Positions 41,540 to 51,449 of a stretch of 64,000 nucleotides of DNA are shown here, in pieces; position 1 is the first letter of the stretch; each line of letters opens with the position of its first letter. The stretch is from DATFDN01 sp963762525 (GTDB lineage Bacteria > Pseudomonadota > Alphaproteobacteria > Acetobacterales > Acetobacteraceae): positions 248,001-312,000 of the forward strand of contig CAVXKT010000011.1 of the NCBI GenBank assembly GCA_963762525.1, written 5' to 3'. The position numbers and the translations under genes were made by a program. The notes under the pieces were generated by a model that was not told where the DNA came from, did not search any database, and worked only from the letters and a program-made list of their open reading frames with translations.

Positions 41540-44170
41540 CTATGTCGGCTCGGTCCGGGGAACCGGAAGCAGGGATTTGAGCTGATAGATCACGTCCAGC
41601 GCCTCGCGCGGCGACAGTCGGTCGGGATCGAGCGCGGCAACAGCTCGGGCCAGCGCCTCATCCCCAGATGGCCCCGGCGTCGGGCTATCGCCAGGGTCGC
41701 CCGGGCCGGCGGCGGCGAAGAGCGGCAATGCCGAGAGCCGGGCCGCGCCGAGCGGGCCGCCTTCGCGCTCCAGCGCCGCGAGCAACGTGGCGGCGCGCCG
41801 CACCACCGTCGCCGGAACGCCGGCCAGTTGCGCGACATGCACACCCCAGGACCGTCCGGCAGCGCCTTCCGCGACCTCGTGCAGGAACACCACCGAGCGC
41901 TTCCATTCCTTGACCCGCATCGTGTGCGGCCTGAGCCGGGGCATCCGGTCGGCCAATTCCGCCAATTCATGGAAATGGGTGGCAAAAATGGTACGGCAGC
42001 GAAGCACCCCGTGCAGCGCCTCCAACACCGCCCAGGCAATCGCGAGGCCGTCGAGCGTCGCCGTCCCGCGCCCGATTTCGTCCACCACCACCAGCGAGCG
42101 CGGTCCGGCCTGATTAAGGATCGCAGCGGTCTCGGTCATCTCCACCATGAAGGTGGAACGGCCGCGAGCGAGGTCGTCGGCGGCGCCGACCCGCGAGAAC
42201 AGGCGATCGACGACGCCGAGGCAAGCCGCGGCGGCCGGCACCGGCAAGCCCGCCTGCGCCAGCACGACCAGCAGCGCGTTCTGGCGCAGGAAGGTGGATT
42301 TGCCCGCCATGTTGGGCCCGGTGAGCAGCAACAGCCGTCGATCGGGCGAAAGGTCGCAGTCGTTGGGAACGAACGCCGCCTGTCCGGCCAGCGCGCGCTC
42401 GACCACCGGATGCCGACCCGATTTTACCTCGAAAGCCGCATCCTCCGTCACCTTGGGGCGGCACCAATCGCCCGGCGCGGCGAGCAGAGCGGCGGATTGG
42501 GCAACGTCAACCAGCGCCAGCGCCGCGGCCGCCTCGGCGATCGCGCTCGCCCGGACCATCACGAGCCGAGAGAGGTGGGCGAACAGCACCTGCTCCCGTT
42601 GCGCGGCGCGCTCGGCGGCCTCGGCGATACGGTGGTCGAGCTCGGCAAGCTCGGTGGTGCTGAAACGGGCGCCGTTGGCCATGCTCTGACGCAAGATGAG
42701 ATCCGGGAACCCGCGCAGCGGCTCGACCGCGGCGGCAGGCGCCTCGATCACATAGCCGAGCTGCGCGTGATGGCGGATTTTCAGGCTGGCGACGCCGAAG
42801 CGCTGCGCATAGTCGAGCTGGAGCTTGCCGAGCACGCGGCGGCTGTCGTCGCGCAGCGCCCGCTCGCCATCCAGCTCGGCATCGAAGCCGGGGCGAATCG
42901 CACCGCCATACTCCAGCCGTGCCGGGGCCGGATCGGTCAGTGAATCGACGAGCATCCGTTCAAGCGTCTCGTCCACCACCAGGGCAAGGCGGGCGATCAT
43001 CAGCAACCCGGGCATGTCGGCCGCCTCCAGCAAGGCGGCGGCGCTACGGCATGCGGCGAGGCCGTCGCGCAGCGCCGCCAAATCGCGCGGCGTGCCGCGC
43101 CCAAGGGATAGGCGTGCGAGCGCCCGTTCCATGTCGGGCGTGGTACGCAACATCGCGCGCAGCCGCGCCGCCAGCTCCGGCAATCCGATCAGCCAGGCCC
43201 AGGTGTCTTGACGATCGGTGATGCGCGGCACGCTGGAGAGCGGCGCGTTGACCCATTCAGTCAACAGCCGCGCCCCCGGCGCCGTCAGCGTGCGGTCGAT
43301 CGCGGGCAACAGAGCGTGCGGGCCGCCATCGCGTGCACGCACGATCTCCAGGCTGGCGCGCGTCGCGGCGTCCATCGCGAGTATCCCGGCCCCGGCCCGC
43401 GAGGCCGGGTGCGAGAGCCGTGGCAGTGTGCCGGAGCCGGCCGCACGCACGTAATCGAGCGCCAGTGCGGCGGCGACCGCCTCGGCGTCGGAGAAGGTGC
43501 CGAAGGCGTCGAGGCTGGCGGCGCCGAATGCCTCCGAGACCAGCCGGCGCGCCGCGAGTGGCGCCGAGGGCGCCGCTTCCGGCGCACGGCGCGACGCGAA
43601 GTCACCGAGCGAGATCGCTTCGGGGGCAAGAATTTCCGCCGGGTCGAGACGGCCGAGTAGCGCCGGCAGCTCGGGCTCGGCCAGGTGCTCGGTCTCGAAC
43701 AAGCCGGTGGAGACGTCGAGCCAGGCGGCGCCGATGCCGGCGCGGTCGGCGGATAAGGCCAGCAGCAGATTAGGCCGGCGGGCCTCCAGCAGCGTGTCCT
43801 CGGTGAGCGTTCCCGGGGTCACCACCCGCACCACTTCGCGCCGGATAGGCCCCCTGCCGACACGCGCCTTCGGGTTCTCCATCTGCTCGGCAACGGCGAC
43901 CCGGAAGCCGCGCCGGATCAGTCGCGCCAGGTAAGCATCGGCGGCGTGGACCGGCACGCCGCACATCGCGATGGGCGCGCCGGCGTGCTCGCCGCGATGG
44001 GTCAGCGCGATGTCGAGTGCCGCCGATGCCGCTTCCGCATCGGCGAAGAACATCTCGAAGAAATCGCCCATGCGGAAGAACACCAGCGCGTCCGGATGCC
44101 GCGCCTTGACGGCGAACCATTGCGCCATGGCGGGCGAAGCGCCCTCGGTTGCCGGATGGGGGGCGGTCAT
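41540..44170 (-). CDS. mutS: DNA mismatch repair ATPase MutS
   Basis: MutS recognises mismatches and recruits MutL. The frame is intact at about 876 residues from ATG 44170 (MTAPHPATEGASPAMAQWF). The mismatch-contact motif is FFRMGDFFEMFFADA, with the Phe-x-Glu equivalent. Domain II has APIAMCGVPVHAADAYLARL. The ATPase domain has Walker A LLTGPNMAGKSTFLRQ, the DDLARGRSTFMVEM signature and Walker B VVVDEIGRGTATLDGLA, then FATHFHELAEL. An ATG at 44233 would add 21 residues without similarity. Confidence 0.95.
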   Translation of the reverse strand: MTAPHPATEGASPAMAQWFAVKARHPDALVFFRMGDFFEMFFADAEAASAALDIALTHRGEHAGAPIAMCGVPVHAADAYLARLIRRGFRVAVAEQMENPKARVGRGPIRREVVRVVTPGTLTEDTLLEARRPNLLLALSADRAGIGAAWLDVSTGLFETEHLAEPELPALLGRLDPAEILAPEAISLGDFASRRAPEAAPSAPLAARRLVSEAFGAASLDAFGTFSDAEAVAAALALDYVRAAGSGTLPRLSHPASRAGAGILAMDAATRASLEIVRARDGGPHALLPAIDRTLTAPGARLLTEWVNAPLSSVPRITDRQDTWAWLIGLPELAARLRAMLRTTPDMERALARLSLGRGTPRDLAALRDGLAACRSAAALLEAADMPGLLMIARLALVVDETLERMLVDSLTDPAPARLEYGGAIRPGFDAELDGERALRDDSRRVLGKLQLDYAQRFGVASLKIRHHAQLGYVIEAPAAAVEPLRGFPDLILRQSMANGARFSTTELAELDHRIAEAAERAAQREQVLFAHLSRLVMVRASAIAEAAAALALVDVAQSAALLAAPGDWCRPKVTEDAAFEVKSGRHPVVERALAGQAAFVPNDCDLSPDRRLLLLTGPNMAGKSTFLRQNALLVVLAQAGLPVPAAAACLGVVDRLFSRVGAADDLARGRSTFMVEMTETAAILNQAGPRSLVVVDEIGRGTATLDGLAIAWAVLEALHGVLRCRTIFATHFHELAELADRMPRLRPHTMRVKEWKRSVVFLHEVAEGAAGRSWGVHVAQLAGVPATVVRRAATLLAALEREGGPLGAARLSALPLFAAAGPGDPGDSPTPGPSGDEALARAVAALDPDRLSPREALDVIYQLKSLLPVPRTEPT

Positions 44171-44177
44171 CCCCCCG

Positions 44178-44910
44178 TTATAGACGCCCCAGCCGTTCGC
44201 GCAGCAGCATCGCCAGGATCGGCGGATCATCACGCAGATACCGCCGCGCCATCCGAGCGGGATCGGCGCCGAGCCGGTGTAGCCACTCGAGCCCGAGCCG
44301 CTGCACGAGCACGGGCGCGCGCCGGGCCGCGCCGGTCAGGAAATCGAGCCCGGCGCCGATACATAGCCCGGTGCCGACGGCCTCGCCGGTGGCCGCGATT
44401 GCGGCCGCCAAACGCTCCTGACGAGGCGAGCCCACCGCCAGGAAGATAAAGCGCGCGGGATGATCGAGCACAAAGCGCACGGCCGCGCGCATCGCCGCCG
44501 GATCGCGGTCGAAACCGAGCGGCGGGTCGTAATGTGCGGGTTCGGCAAGCCCGCAGCGTTGCCGGAGCGCCGGCAGGCGATCGGCGCGCAACCCGACGAT
44601 CGCGACCCGCTCGCCGGCGGGCAGACGGGCCAGCAAGCCGAGCGGTGAGATCGCTACCGGTCACGACGGGCGGTGACGCCAAGCCGAGCCCGCGCGCCAA
44701 GCGGGCGATGACGCGGGAGTCGAGCAGGCGCAGAGACGCCGCTCGATAAATTTCGGCCAGTTCGGGATCGCGGCGCAGCCGGACGATGTGATCGGCATTG
44801 GGCGTGACGACATAACCGAAGGCGGCGCCGGCCGGGCGCGCCTCAATCACCCTGACGGCGTCCTCCAGGCGAAGGTCGGCAAAGTCCAGGCCGAGCAGGC
44901 GCGTCACCAT
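44178..44910 (-). CDS. WecG/TagA/CpsF-family glycosyltransferase, one frameshift
   Basis: GT26-type enzymes transfer a sugar to a lipid-linked acceptor during surface polysaccharide synthesis. ATG 44910 starts MVTRLLGLDFADLRLEDAV. VVTPNADHIVRLRRDPELAEIYRAASLRLLDSRVI is the family's N-terminal core, with VTGSDLTARL following. The frame breaks near 44650. The remainder, ERVAIVGLRADRLPALRQRC, FIFLAVGSPRQERLAAAI and GLCIGAGLDFLTGAARRAPV with LEWLHRLGADPARMARRYL, carries the G-x-P-x-Q-E and the WxxRL motifs. The start overlaps the barrel gene stop, so both are co-translated. Confidence 0.85.
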
Positions 44911-46190
44911 CCCAGCCGCATGGTGATCAGCTCGACCGAGCGCACGAAGCTGCCGGAGAGCGCCTTGCCGCCGGTGGTGCGGGTCTCGCTGATGTCCCAG
45001 GTGCCGACCAGGCGAACCCTTCGGTTCAGCAGCCAGGTCGCGCCGACACCGCCGAGCACCGTCGTTTGAGTGCCGCCGCCGCCCAGCAGATCCGCATGCT
45101 GAATCCCCGCCGTCAAATCGAACAGCACATTGCGGCGCCATTCGTAGTCCACCCGCATCCGGCCGGTGGTGCCGACATAACCGGCGACGCCCTCCTGCGC
45201 GGCGTCTTCGATGGCGCGGTTCACGCTGGCGGTGATCGTGGTCATGCCGCCGGGGGTGAAGATCGCGTCGGCCTCGCCGACCAGCGCGCCGTGTGCGGGA
45301 AAGGCCGGGCTGGCAAACCCTCGCCGTTCGTAACCGCCGAGCAGGCGATAGTGCCACAACCCGTCTGAGGCATCGTCGAGTCCGGCCAGCACGGTCAGCG
45401 ACCGCGAGTCGGGCGAGGCGGTGCCGGGTGGCGTGTCGGTATAGTCCTGCGCGGCCCCCCGCAGCGCCAGCACGAGATTACGGTTGGGCGCCAGCTCCCA
45501 GCGCGTCGTCAACCCGCCCTGCACGACGTCGCGATTGCGATAGGTCTGCGCGACGGGAAGCCCGCCGATCACGGCGCTCGCCGAACCGCCAGGTCGAGAG
45601 ATCGAGTGCGGGTTCCAGCGTCAGCCGGCCGAGCGAGGTCGTGTAGCTGGCTCGGACATTGTTGAGCTGATAGGCGATCGGGCGATCGGTCGGCAGCGCG
45701 TCGAGGTCACCGGGCTCCTGGTGCTGTGATAGATGCGCCGCACCCAGCGTCAGGTGGTCCTCGCCGAGCGTGAGGGTGGTGCCGCCGGCCGCCGTCCAGT
45801 CAGTCCGGTCCAGTGCCGGCGCCTCCGGCGTCGTGCGGTCGTCGAGGCTTAAATAAAGTCCGTAGGGATCGCGTCGGGATGTCGAACTCGATCAGGATCG
45901 AAGGCTGCGTCCGAAGCAGCCAACTGCCGCGTCCCGGACGCGATGCCCCGCGGGTTGGAATCGAAGCCGAAGGATTCGTCGAGTTGCGGGCGCATCAGCG
46001 CGCCGCCGAGCGGAATGCCGAGCGGGTCGAATGCCGGACGCGCACGGGTCTGCACAGTCACGCCGGGATCGGTGCCATAGCCGGGCAAAGCGGGCAAGAT
46101 GTCGGGCAGCGTCTGCCCGAATGCCGGCGCCGCAACTGCGGCGAGCAGTGCAAACGCGATCAACCGGCACGGGCGCGTTTTTGCGTCCAT
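44904..46190 (-). CDS. Outer-membrane beta-barrel protein (BBP2-like), frameshifted
   Basis: A signal peptide (LIAFALLAAVAAPAFG) follows ATG 46190. The mature start QTLPDILPALPGYGTDPGVTVQ is followed by a plug-like region. After breaks near 45860 and 45585, alternating hydrophobic strands run to the end: GLTTRWELAPNRNLVLALRG, YRLLGGYERRGF, TGRMRVDYEWRRNVLFDLTA and a last strand ending ITMRLGW with a C-terminal aromatic residue, as porin-type barrels need. It resembles outer-membrane barrels found in exopolysaccharide clusters. The linked WecG/TagA enzyme supports polysaccharide export. Length is about 425 residues. Confidence 0.7.
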
Positions 46191-46258
46191 GCCGCATAGG
46201 AAGGTCAATCAGGTTAAGAAAGTGCTAAAACTCGCCTTCTGCGCGATCCGCCCTCTGA

Positions 46259-47227
46259 TCAGCTGGGGTTTTCCCCGGCAAGCACCCAGCGGCGGAACTC
46301 GTCGAGGTCGATGTTGCCGCCGGTCAGCACCACCGCGGCGCGCCTGCCGGCCAGGCGCGCGCGCTCCTGCAGGAGTGCCGCCATCGCGGCAGCGCCGGCG
46401 CCTTCCGCCAAATTGTGCGTGTCCTGCCAAAGCACGCGCATGGCCCGCGCGATCTCGGCGTCCGACACGGTCACGACGCGTGCCGCACCGGCGCGGATGA
46501 TGGCGAGCGCGTCGGCGTCGGGCTGGCGCGTGGCGATGCCGTCGGCCCTCGTGTCGGCGCGATTGATCGCGACCACATGGCCGGCGGCGAAGGAGCGCGC
46601 ATAGGCATCGGCGCCGGCGGCGACCACGCCGACGATCTCGGTGGAAAGTCCCAGCAGATCGCGCGTCAGAATGGCGCCGCAGATGCCCGATCCGAGCCCG
46701 ATCGGCACATAGAGCGTTTCGGGCGGCGGTCCGGCGCGGAACAGCTCCAACGCCCAGGTGGCGACGCCGAGCACCAGATCGCGCGCAAACGACGGGGCGA
46801 ATTCCAGGCTCTCTTCGGCGGCGATCCGTGCCGCCGCCTCGCGCGCCTGCTCGAAATCGTTGCCCTCTTCGATCAATCGCGCGCCGAGGGCGCGCATCGC
46901 GGCGTTCTTCTCGACGCTGTTGCCGCGCGGGGCGACGATCGTGACCGGAATGCCGGCGGCCGCGCCCGCATAGGCGAGCGACTGGCCGTGGTTGCCGCGG
47001 GTGGCCGACACCACGCCCCGGATCTCGGGCCGCTCGCGGCGCAGGCGGTCCATATAGATGATGCCGCCACGCACCTTGAAGGCGCCGATCGGGGTGTGGT
47101 TCTCGTGCTTGACGCGGATCTCGACGCCGGTGCGGGCGGCGAGCAGCGGCCAGGCATACTGCGCGGTGCCGGGAAAATGGGCGTGGACGAGGGCGCATGC
47201 CCGCTCCAGCTCGTCGAGGCTGAACAT
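46259..47227 (-). CDS. Threonine/serine dehydratase-type PLP enzyme
   Basis: This intact 322-residue fold-type II PLP enzyme is like catabolic threonine dehydratase (TdcB-like, without an ACT regulatory domain). The PLP Lys is in HTPIGAFKVRGG. The substrate loop is SATRGNHGQSLAYAG. The phosphate-binding glycines are in PIGLGSGICGAI, and the C-terminal motif is VVLTGGNIDLDEFRRW. GAFK replaces the usual GSFK. It probably deaminates threonine or serine to the 2-oxo acid; a related racemase or hydroxyaspartate dehydratase is possible. ATG 47227 follows an AAGGAGGG ribosome site. Confidence 0.85.
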   Translation of the reverse strand: MFSLDELERACALVHAHFPGTAQYAWPLLAARTGVEIRVKHENHTPIGAFKVRGGIIYMDRLRRERPEIRGVVSATRGNHGQSLAYAGAAAGIPVTIVAPRGNSVEKNAAMRALGARLIEEGNDFEQAREAAARIAAEESLEFAPSFARDLVLGVATWALELFRAGPPPETLYVPIGLGSGICGAILTRDLLGLSTEIVGVVAAGADAYARSFAAGHVVAINRADTRADGIATRQPDADALAIIRAGAARVVTVSDAEIARAMRVLWQDTHNLAEGAGAAAMAALLQERARLAGRRAAVVLTGGNIDLDEFRRWVLAGENPS

Positions 47228-47371
47228 CACATCCCTCCTTCAGGAGAAGCTATACACCTCGGCAAACCCGGGCCCGCAACCGACCCGGTTCTTGTCTTGT
47301 TGCGCCCGCGTCGCCATGCCATGTCATGACAAGGATTTCAGCCCGCCCGCTGCGTCGGAGGATCAGCTCGC

Positions 47372-48466
47372 ATGACCGCCCATCGCCTCTTTTGGCTGGC
47401 TCCGAGAGGCTTGGCGATCGGGCTCGTCCTGCTCGCCTCGGCCTGTACGCAGCCCATCAGCGGCGGCTCCGGTCCGGTGCCGGAGACGTTCGCGCCGCTG
47501 GTCAAGAAGGTGCTGCCGTCGGTGGTGAATATCGGCGTTACCGAGAACCTCAATGCCGGCAATGTTCTGCGGGAATTGCCGCCCGAACTCCGAGACACTC
47601 CACTGGGGCGGGAGTTTCGCCGTCGCTTCGGCGAGCGGCATGAGGACGTGCTCGGCGCCGGCTCCGGCTTCGTCGTCGATCCCTCCGGCGTGATCGTCAC
47701 CAACAACCATGTGGTCGGCCAGGCCAGCCGCATCACGGTCTCGCTCACTGATGGCACGCAACTTCCGGCGCGCGTGGTCGGGGCCGACGAGCTGACCGAC
47801 GTGGCGGTGATCCGGGTGACGCCGCCGCACCCGCTGCCCGCCGTAACCTGGGGTGATTCGAGCCGGGTGCAGGTGGGTGATTGGGTGGTTGCTGCCGGCA
47901 ATCCGTTCGGCCTCGGCGGCTCGATCACGGCCGGAATCATCTCGGCCCGCGGACGCGATCTCGGCGCCGGGCCGTTCGACAACTTCATGCAGATCGACGC
48001 CCCGATCAATCCGGGCAATTCCGGCGGTCCCGCCTTCAACCTCAATGGCGAGGTGGTGGCGATGACCACCGCGATCGTCTCCCCCTCCGGGGGCTCGGTC
48101 GGCATCGGTTTCGCCATTCCGGCGGATCTCGTTCGCCGGACGGTCGCCGAGCTGGAGGCGCATGGCCGGATCGACCGCGGCTGGCTGGGCGTTTCGGTGC
48201 AGACGTTGGAAGGCGACCGGATGGCCCGCTCCGGCGTTGTGATCGCAGGCGTCGAGCGTAATGGGCCCGGCGCGAGTGCGGGTTTGCGGGCCGGGGACGT
48301 GGTCACGGCCGTCAACGGCGAGCACATCGATAGCGCGCTCGGCCTGGTCCGCGCCATCGCCGCACAGCCGCCCGGGCGGACGGTGACGCTGGACGTGCGG
48401 CGCGACGGGCGGATGCTGTCGGTGCCGGTCACGGTCGGTCGGCGGCCGCCGGAGGAATCGGGTTAG
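47372..48466 (+). CDS. HtrA/DegP-type serine protease, lipoprotein
   Basis: This 364-residue trypsin-like periplasmic protease has one PDZ domain. The N-terminus is a lipoprotein signal with lipobox LLASAC, so Cys25 should be lipidated, unlike classic soluble DegP. The catalytic triad is visible: His in IVTNNHVV, Asp in ELTDVAVI, Ser in PGNSGGPAF. The PDZ carboxylate-binding loop and GASAGLRAGDVVTAVNG follow at about residues 270-350. A two-component pair lies just downstream on the same strand, suggesting a shared envelope-stress role. A gap of about 145 bases upstream holds a divergent promoter region. Confidence 0.9.
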   Translation: MTAHRLFWLAPRGLAIGLVLLASACTQPISGGSGPVPETFAPLVKKVLPSVVNIGVTENLNAGNVLRELPPELRDTPLGREFRRRFGERHEDVLGAGSGFVVDPSGVIVTNNHVVGQASRITVSLTDGTQLPARVVGADELTDVAVIRVTPPHPLPAVTWGDSSRVQVGDWVVAAGNPFGLGGSITAGIISARGRDLGAGPFDNFMQIDAPINPGNSGGPAFNLNGEVVAMTTAIVSPSGGSVGIGFAIPADLVRRTVAELEAHGRIDRGWLGVSVQTLEGDRMARSGVVIAGVERNGPGASAGLRAGDVVTAVNGEHIDSALGLVRAIAAQPPGRTVTLDVRRDGRMLSVPVTVGRRPPEESG

Positions 48467-48496
48467 CCGACGGGCCGGCCCCGGAAGGAGGTGACA

Positions 48497-49180
48497 ATGC
48501 GGATTCTGGTGGTCGAGGACGACAAGGAGGTTGCGGGTTTCGTGGTGCGCGGCCTGCGCGAGGCGGGGCATGTCGTCGAGCACGCCGATAACGGGCGGGA
48601 CGGCCTGTTCCTCGCCGCCAGCGAGCCCTTCGATGCGATGGTCCTCGACCGAATGCTGCCCGGCGGCATCGACGGTCTGCGGGTGCTGGAGACTTTGCGC
48701 GGGCAGAAGAACAGCGTTCCCGTCCTTATCCTCTCGGCGTTGGCCGAGGTTGACGAGCGGGTCAAGGGCCTGAAATCGGGCGGCGACGACTACATGACCA
48801 AGCCGTTCTCCTTCTCCGAGCTGCTGGCGCGGGTGGAGGCGTTGGTGCGTCGGGGCAAGCCCGAGGGGCCGGTGACGAAACTCGCGGTGGCCGATCTCGA
48901 GCTCGATTTGCTGTCTCGCCAGGTCCGACGGGGCGGGCAGAAGATCGATTTGCAACCGCGAGAATTCCGGCTGCTCGAATACCTGATGCGCCACGCCGGC
49001 CAGGTGGTGACGCGCACCATGCTGCTGGAAGGCGTGTGGGACTACCATTTCGATCCGCAGACCAACGTCATCGACGTGCATGTCTCGCGGCTGCGCCAGA
49101 AGGTCGATAAGCCGTTCCCCTCGCCGCTGATCCACACCGTGCGCAACGCCGGCTATATGCTGCGCCCCGAGAATGGCTGA
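48497..49180 (+). CDS. OmpR/PhoB-type response regulator
   Basis: This intact regulator of about 227 residues has an optimal AAGGAGGTGA ribosome site just before ATG 48497. The receiver domain has VEDDKEVAGFVV (acidic pocket), the phosphoryl Asp in DAMVLDRMLPGG, and the switch Lys in DDYMTKPFSFSELLAR. The C-terminal winged helix shows LQPREFRLLEYLMRHAGQVVTR and VIDVHVSRLRQKVD, which bind DNA. Its TGA stop overlaps the kinase ATG (TGATG). This order is like FeuP-FeuQ next to degP in rhizobia, but I cannot prove orthology. Confidence 0.92.
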   Translation: MRILVVEDDKEVAGFVVRGLREAGHVVEHADNGRDGLFLAASEPFDAMVLDRMLPGGIDGLRVLETLRGQKNSVPVLILSALAEVDERVKGLKSGGDDYMTKPFSFSELLARVEALVRRGKPEGPVTKLAVADLELDLLSRQVRRGGQKIDLQPREFRLLEYLMRHAGQVVTRTMLLEGVWDYHFDPQTNVIDVHVSRLRQKVDKPFPSPLIHTVRNAGYMLRPENG

Positions 49181-50662
49181 TGCCGGATGACGGCCGGCGG
49201 CTGCGCGACCGGCGCTGAGCGGCGACTCTCGCCGCGGCCCGGCGTCGGTTTTGCCGGCCCGCCAGCCGTCGGACCGGTTTCCTGCGCTCGGCGGCGATCC
49301 GCTTCGCGTTCGTATACGCCGTGCTGCTCGCCATCAGCGCCACCGCGCTTGCCGTGTTCTTGTGGTGGGCGACCGCCGGCCTGCTCGATCGGCAGACCGA
49401 GGCGGCGGTGCGCGCCGATGCCCAGGCGCTCTATGATCGCTGGCATCAGGGCGGCATCGCGGCGCTGATCCTGACCATCGACGACCGGCTGGCGCAGGAT
49501 GTCGACGACAACGCGATCTACCTGCTGATGGGCCCCGACAATCGCCTCATCGCCGGCAATCTCAAGGACTGGCCGGACGCCGTCACGCGCACCGACCGCT
49601 GGTACGAGCTGCCGGTGCAGCGGGCGGGGATGCGTTCGCTCGCCCACGTGCATCGCTACGATCTGCCCGGCGGCTACCGCCTGCTGGTCGGGCGCGACGT
49701 GCAGACGCGCGCGCAGCTTCGCCGGCTGCTCACCGACGCCCTGCTGTGGGCGATGGTGGTGGTCATCGCCATGGCGACGCTCGGTGCGGTCGTGGTGCGC
49801 AGCCTGTTCCGGCGGGCGCTGGCCAACGTCTCCGCCACCGCCTCCGCCATCGCGGCGGGCGACCTCGCGCGCCGGGTGCGTCTGTCCGGACGCGGGGACG
49901 AATTCGATCAGTTGGCCGAGACCATCAACGACATGCTGGACCGCATCGCCCGGCTGATGGACGGCGTACGGCAGGTCTCGAACGCCATCGCCCACGACCT
50001 GCGCACACCGATCACCCGGGCGCGCGGGCGGCTGGAGGAGGCGGCGGCCCGGGCGCGCTCGCCGGAGGAGATGCAGGCCGCGATCGAGCGGGCGACCGCC
50101 GACCTCGACGGCATCGTCGGCGATCTTTCAGGGCCTGCTGCGCATCGCCGAGATCGAGGCGGGCTCGCGACGGTCGGCGTTCGCGGATCTCGACATCGCG
50201 CCTCTGTTGGCGGACGTGGCCGAGTTGTACGACGTGGTGGCCGATGAAAAATGTGTCCGGCTGGTCGTGGACGTGCCGGCACGGCTGCCCGCCTATGGCG
50301 ATCGCGAGTTGATCCAGCAGGCGGTCGCCAACTTGGTCGACAACGCGGTGAAATTCTCGCCCGCCGGCGGCCGGGTGCTGTTGCGCGCGGAGGCGGGCGG
50401 TGACGGCGTCTGGATCACGGTCGCCGACCAGGGGCCGGGCATCCCCGCCGCCGACCGGGGTCGGGCGATCGAGCGCTTCTACCGCGCCGAGGCAGCCCGA
50501 AACACCCCCGGCACCGGTCTCGGCCTGGCGCTGGTCCAAGCCGTCGCGCAGCTGCACGGCGGCAGCTTGGCGTTGGATGACGCCGCGCCCGGGCTGATCG
50601 CGCGTTTGCACGTCGGAGCGCCCGCTGACCGCCGCTCCCGCCAGGAGGAGAGTGCCGCCTAA
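49180..50662 (+). CDS. Sensor histidine kinase, frameshifted
   Basis: This membrane kinase partners the response regulator just upstream. The likely start is ATG 49180, but an in-frame TGA at 49213-49215 must be an error. The first helix is FVYAVLLAISATALAVFLWW, followed by a sensor region of about 110 residues. The second helix is WAMVVVIAMATLGAVVV. HAMP covers FRRALANVSATASAIAAGDLARR. The HisKA His is in VSNAIAHDLRTPITRARGRL. After a break near 50130, the ATPase domain shows NLVDNAVKFSP, VADQGPGIPAADR and TGLGLALVQAV. The stop is at 50660-50662. Confidence 0.88.
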
Positions 50663-50720
50663 CGCCGATGTCATTTGTCTGCCACGGGAGGCGACACGCG
50701 GCGCCCGCTATCAGAGAGCC

Positions 50721-51041
50721 ATGTCGCCGTTCGTCCGCGCCACCGGGGTCGCCGGATTGACCACCGGAGTCGGATTCGTGCTGTTCACGACGGTTCCCGG
50801 TATTACCCGGTCGCCGCCGGCGATCGTGACCACCGACACAAGAGCCTACTGCCTGGAATTGTCGGCCAAGCTCGCCGAACTGGTTCGCATTGCGCCGCGC
50901 CCGCCGCAGGATGAGGTTCTCGGCATGGGCACCGAAGGTCGGCAACTCTGTGACGAAGGGCAGGTGCGCGGCGGCATCAAGCGCCTGCGGGGCGGCGTGA
51001 CGGTGATGCTGCGCGACCTCGACGAGCGCGGCGAACCGTAG
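50721..51041 (+). CDS. Hypothetical secreted or anchored protein, 106 residues
   Basis: ATG 50721 follows a CAGAGAGCC site. The N-terminus has a hydrophobic stretch (ATGVAGLTTGVGFVLFTTVPG) that may be a signal or anchor. The rest has two cysteines (RAYCLELSAKL, GRQLCDEGQ) that could form a disulphide in the periplasm, and ends GGVTVMLRDLDERGEP. It lies directly after the two-component pair on the same strand. No known family recognised. Confidence 0.55.
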   Translation: MSPFVRATGVAGLTTGVGFVLFTTVPGITRSPPAIVTTDTRAYCLELSAKLAELVRIAPRPPQDEVLGMGTEGRQLCDEGQVRGGIKRLRGGVTVMLRDLDERGEP

Positions 51042-51449
51042 CGCCGCGGCTAAGTAGTATCAGGCGCCCGGTGCAATCCGCAGTCCGGCAGCCCCGGCTC
51101 CTATGACGAGGCGGTGGATGGCGTGATCGACGCCTGGACGCGGGCTGCAATCCGGCGCTAACAGCACGAGTCGGGCGAACCTGTGGCCGGGCCGTTGACC
51201 GCCGATCAGGAAGCCCGGCTGATTGCGGGCTCGTCATTAGCCGCCGGCGCGAGGGAGAGACGCATGGGACTGAAGACCAAGTGCAACCTGGTCGGGTTCG
51301 GGCTCGCTGTCCGTCGCCCCGCTGCTGGTGAAACGCGCGCCCGGCATCTGCACCACCTCGGCTGAGCTCCGGAGGATGCTCTCGAAGCATATCGATCGTC
51401 CCGCCGGTGGCGCCGCGGTCCTGAAACTCCGTCTCTCGGGATTAGCCCC
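51042..51449. other. Region of broken short frames, no complete gene
   Basis: Fragments on the plus strand look coding but do not join: SYDEAVDGVIDAWTRAAIRR (ending about 51161), a frame with MGLKTKCNLVGFGLAV at 51264 after GAGGGAGAG, and in the next frame LLVKRAPGICTTSAELRRML. These may be the remains of one or two small genes broken by indels. I cannot name them. Confidence 0.35.
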
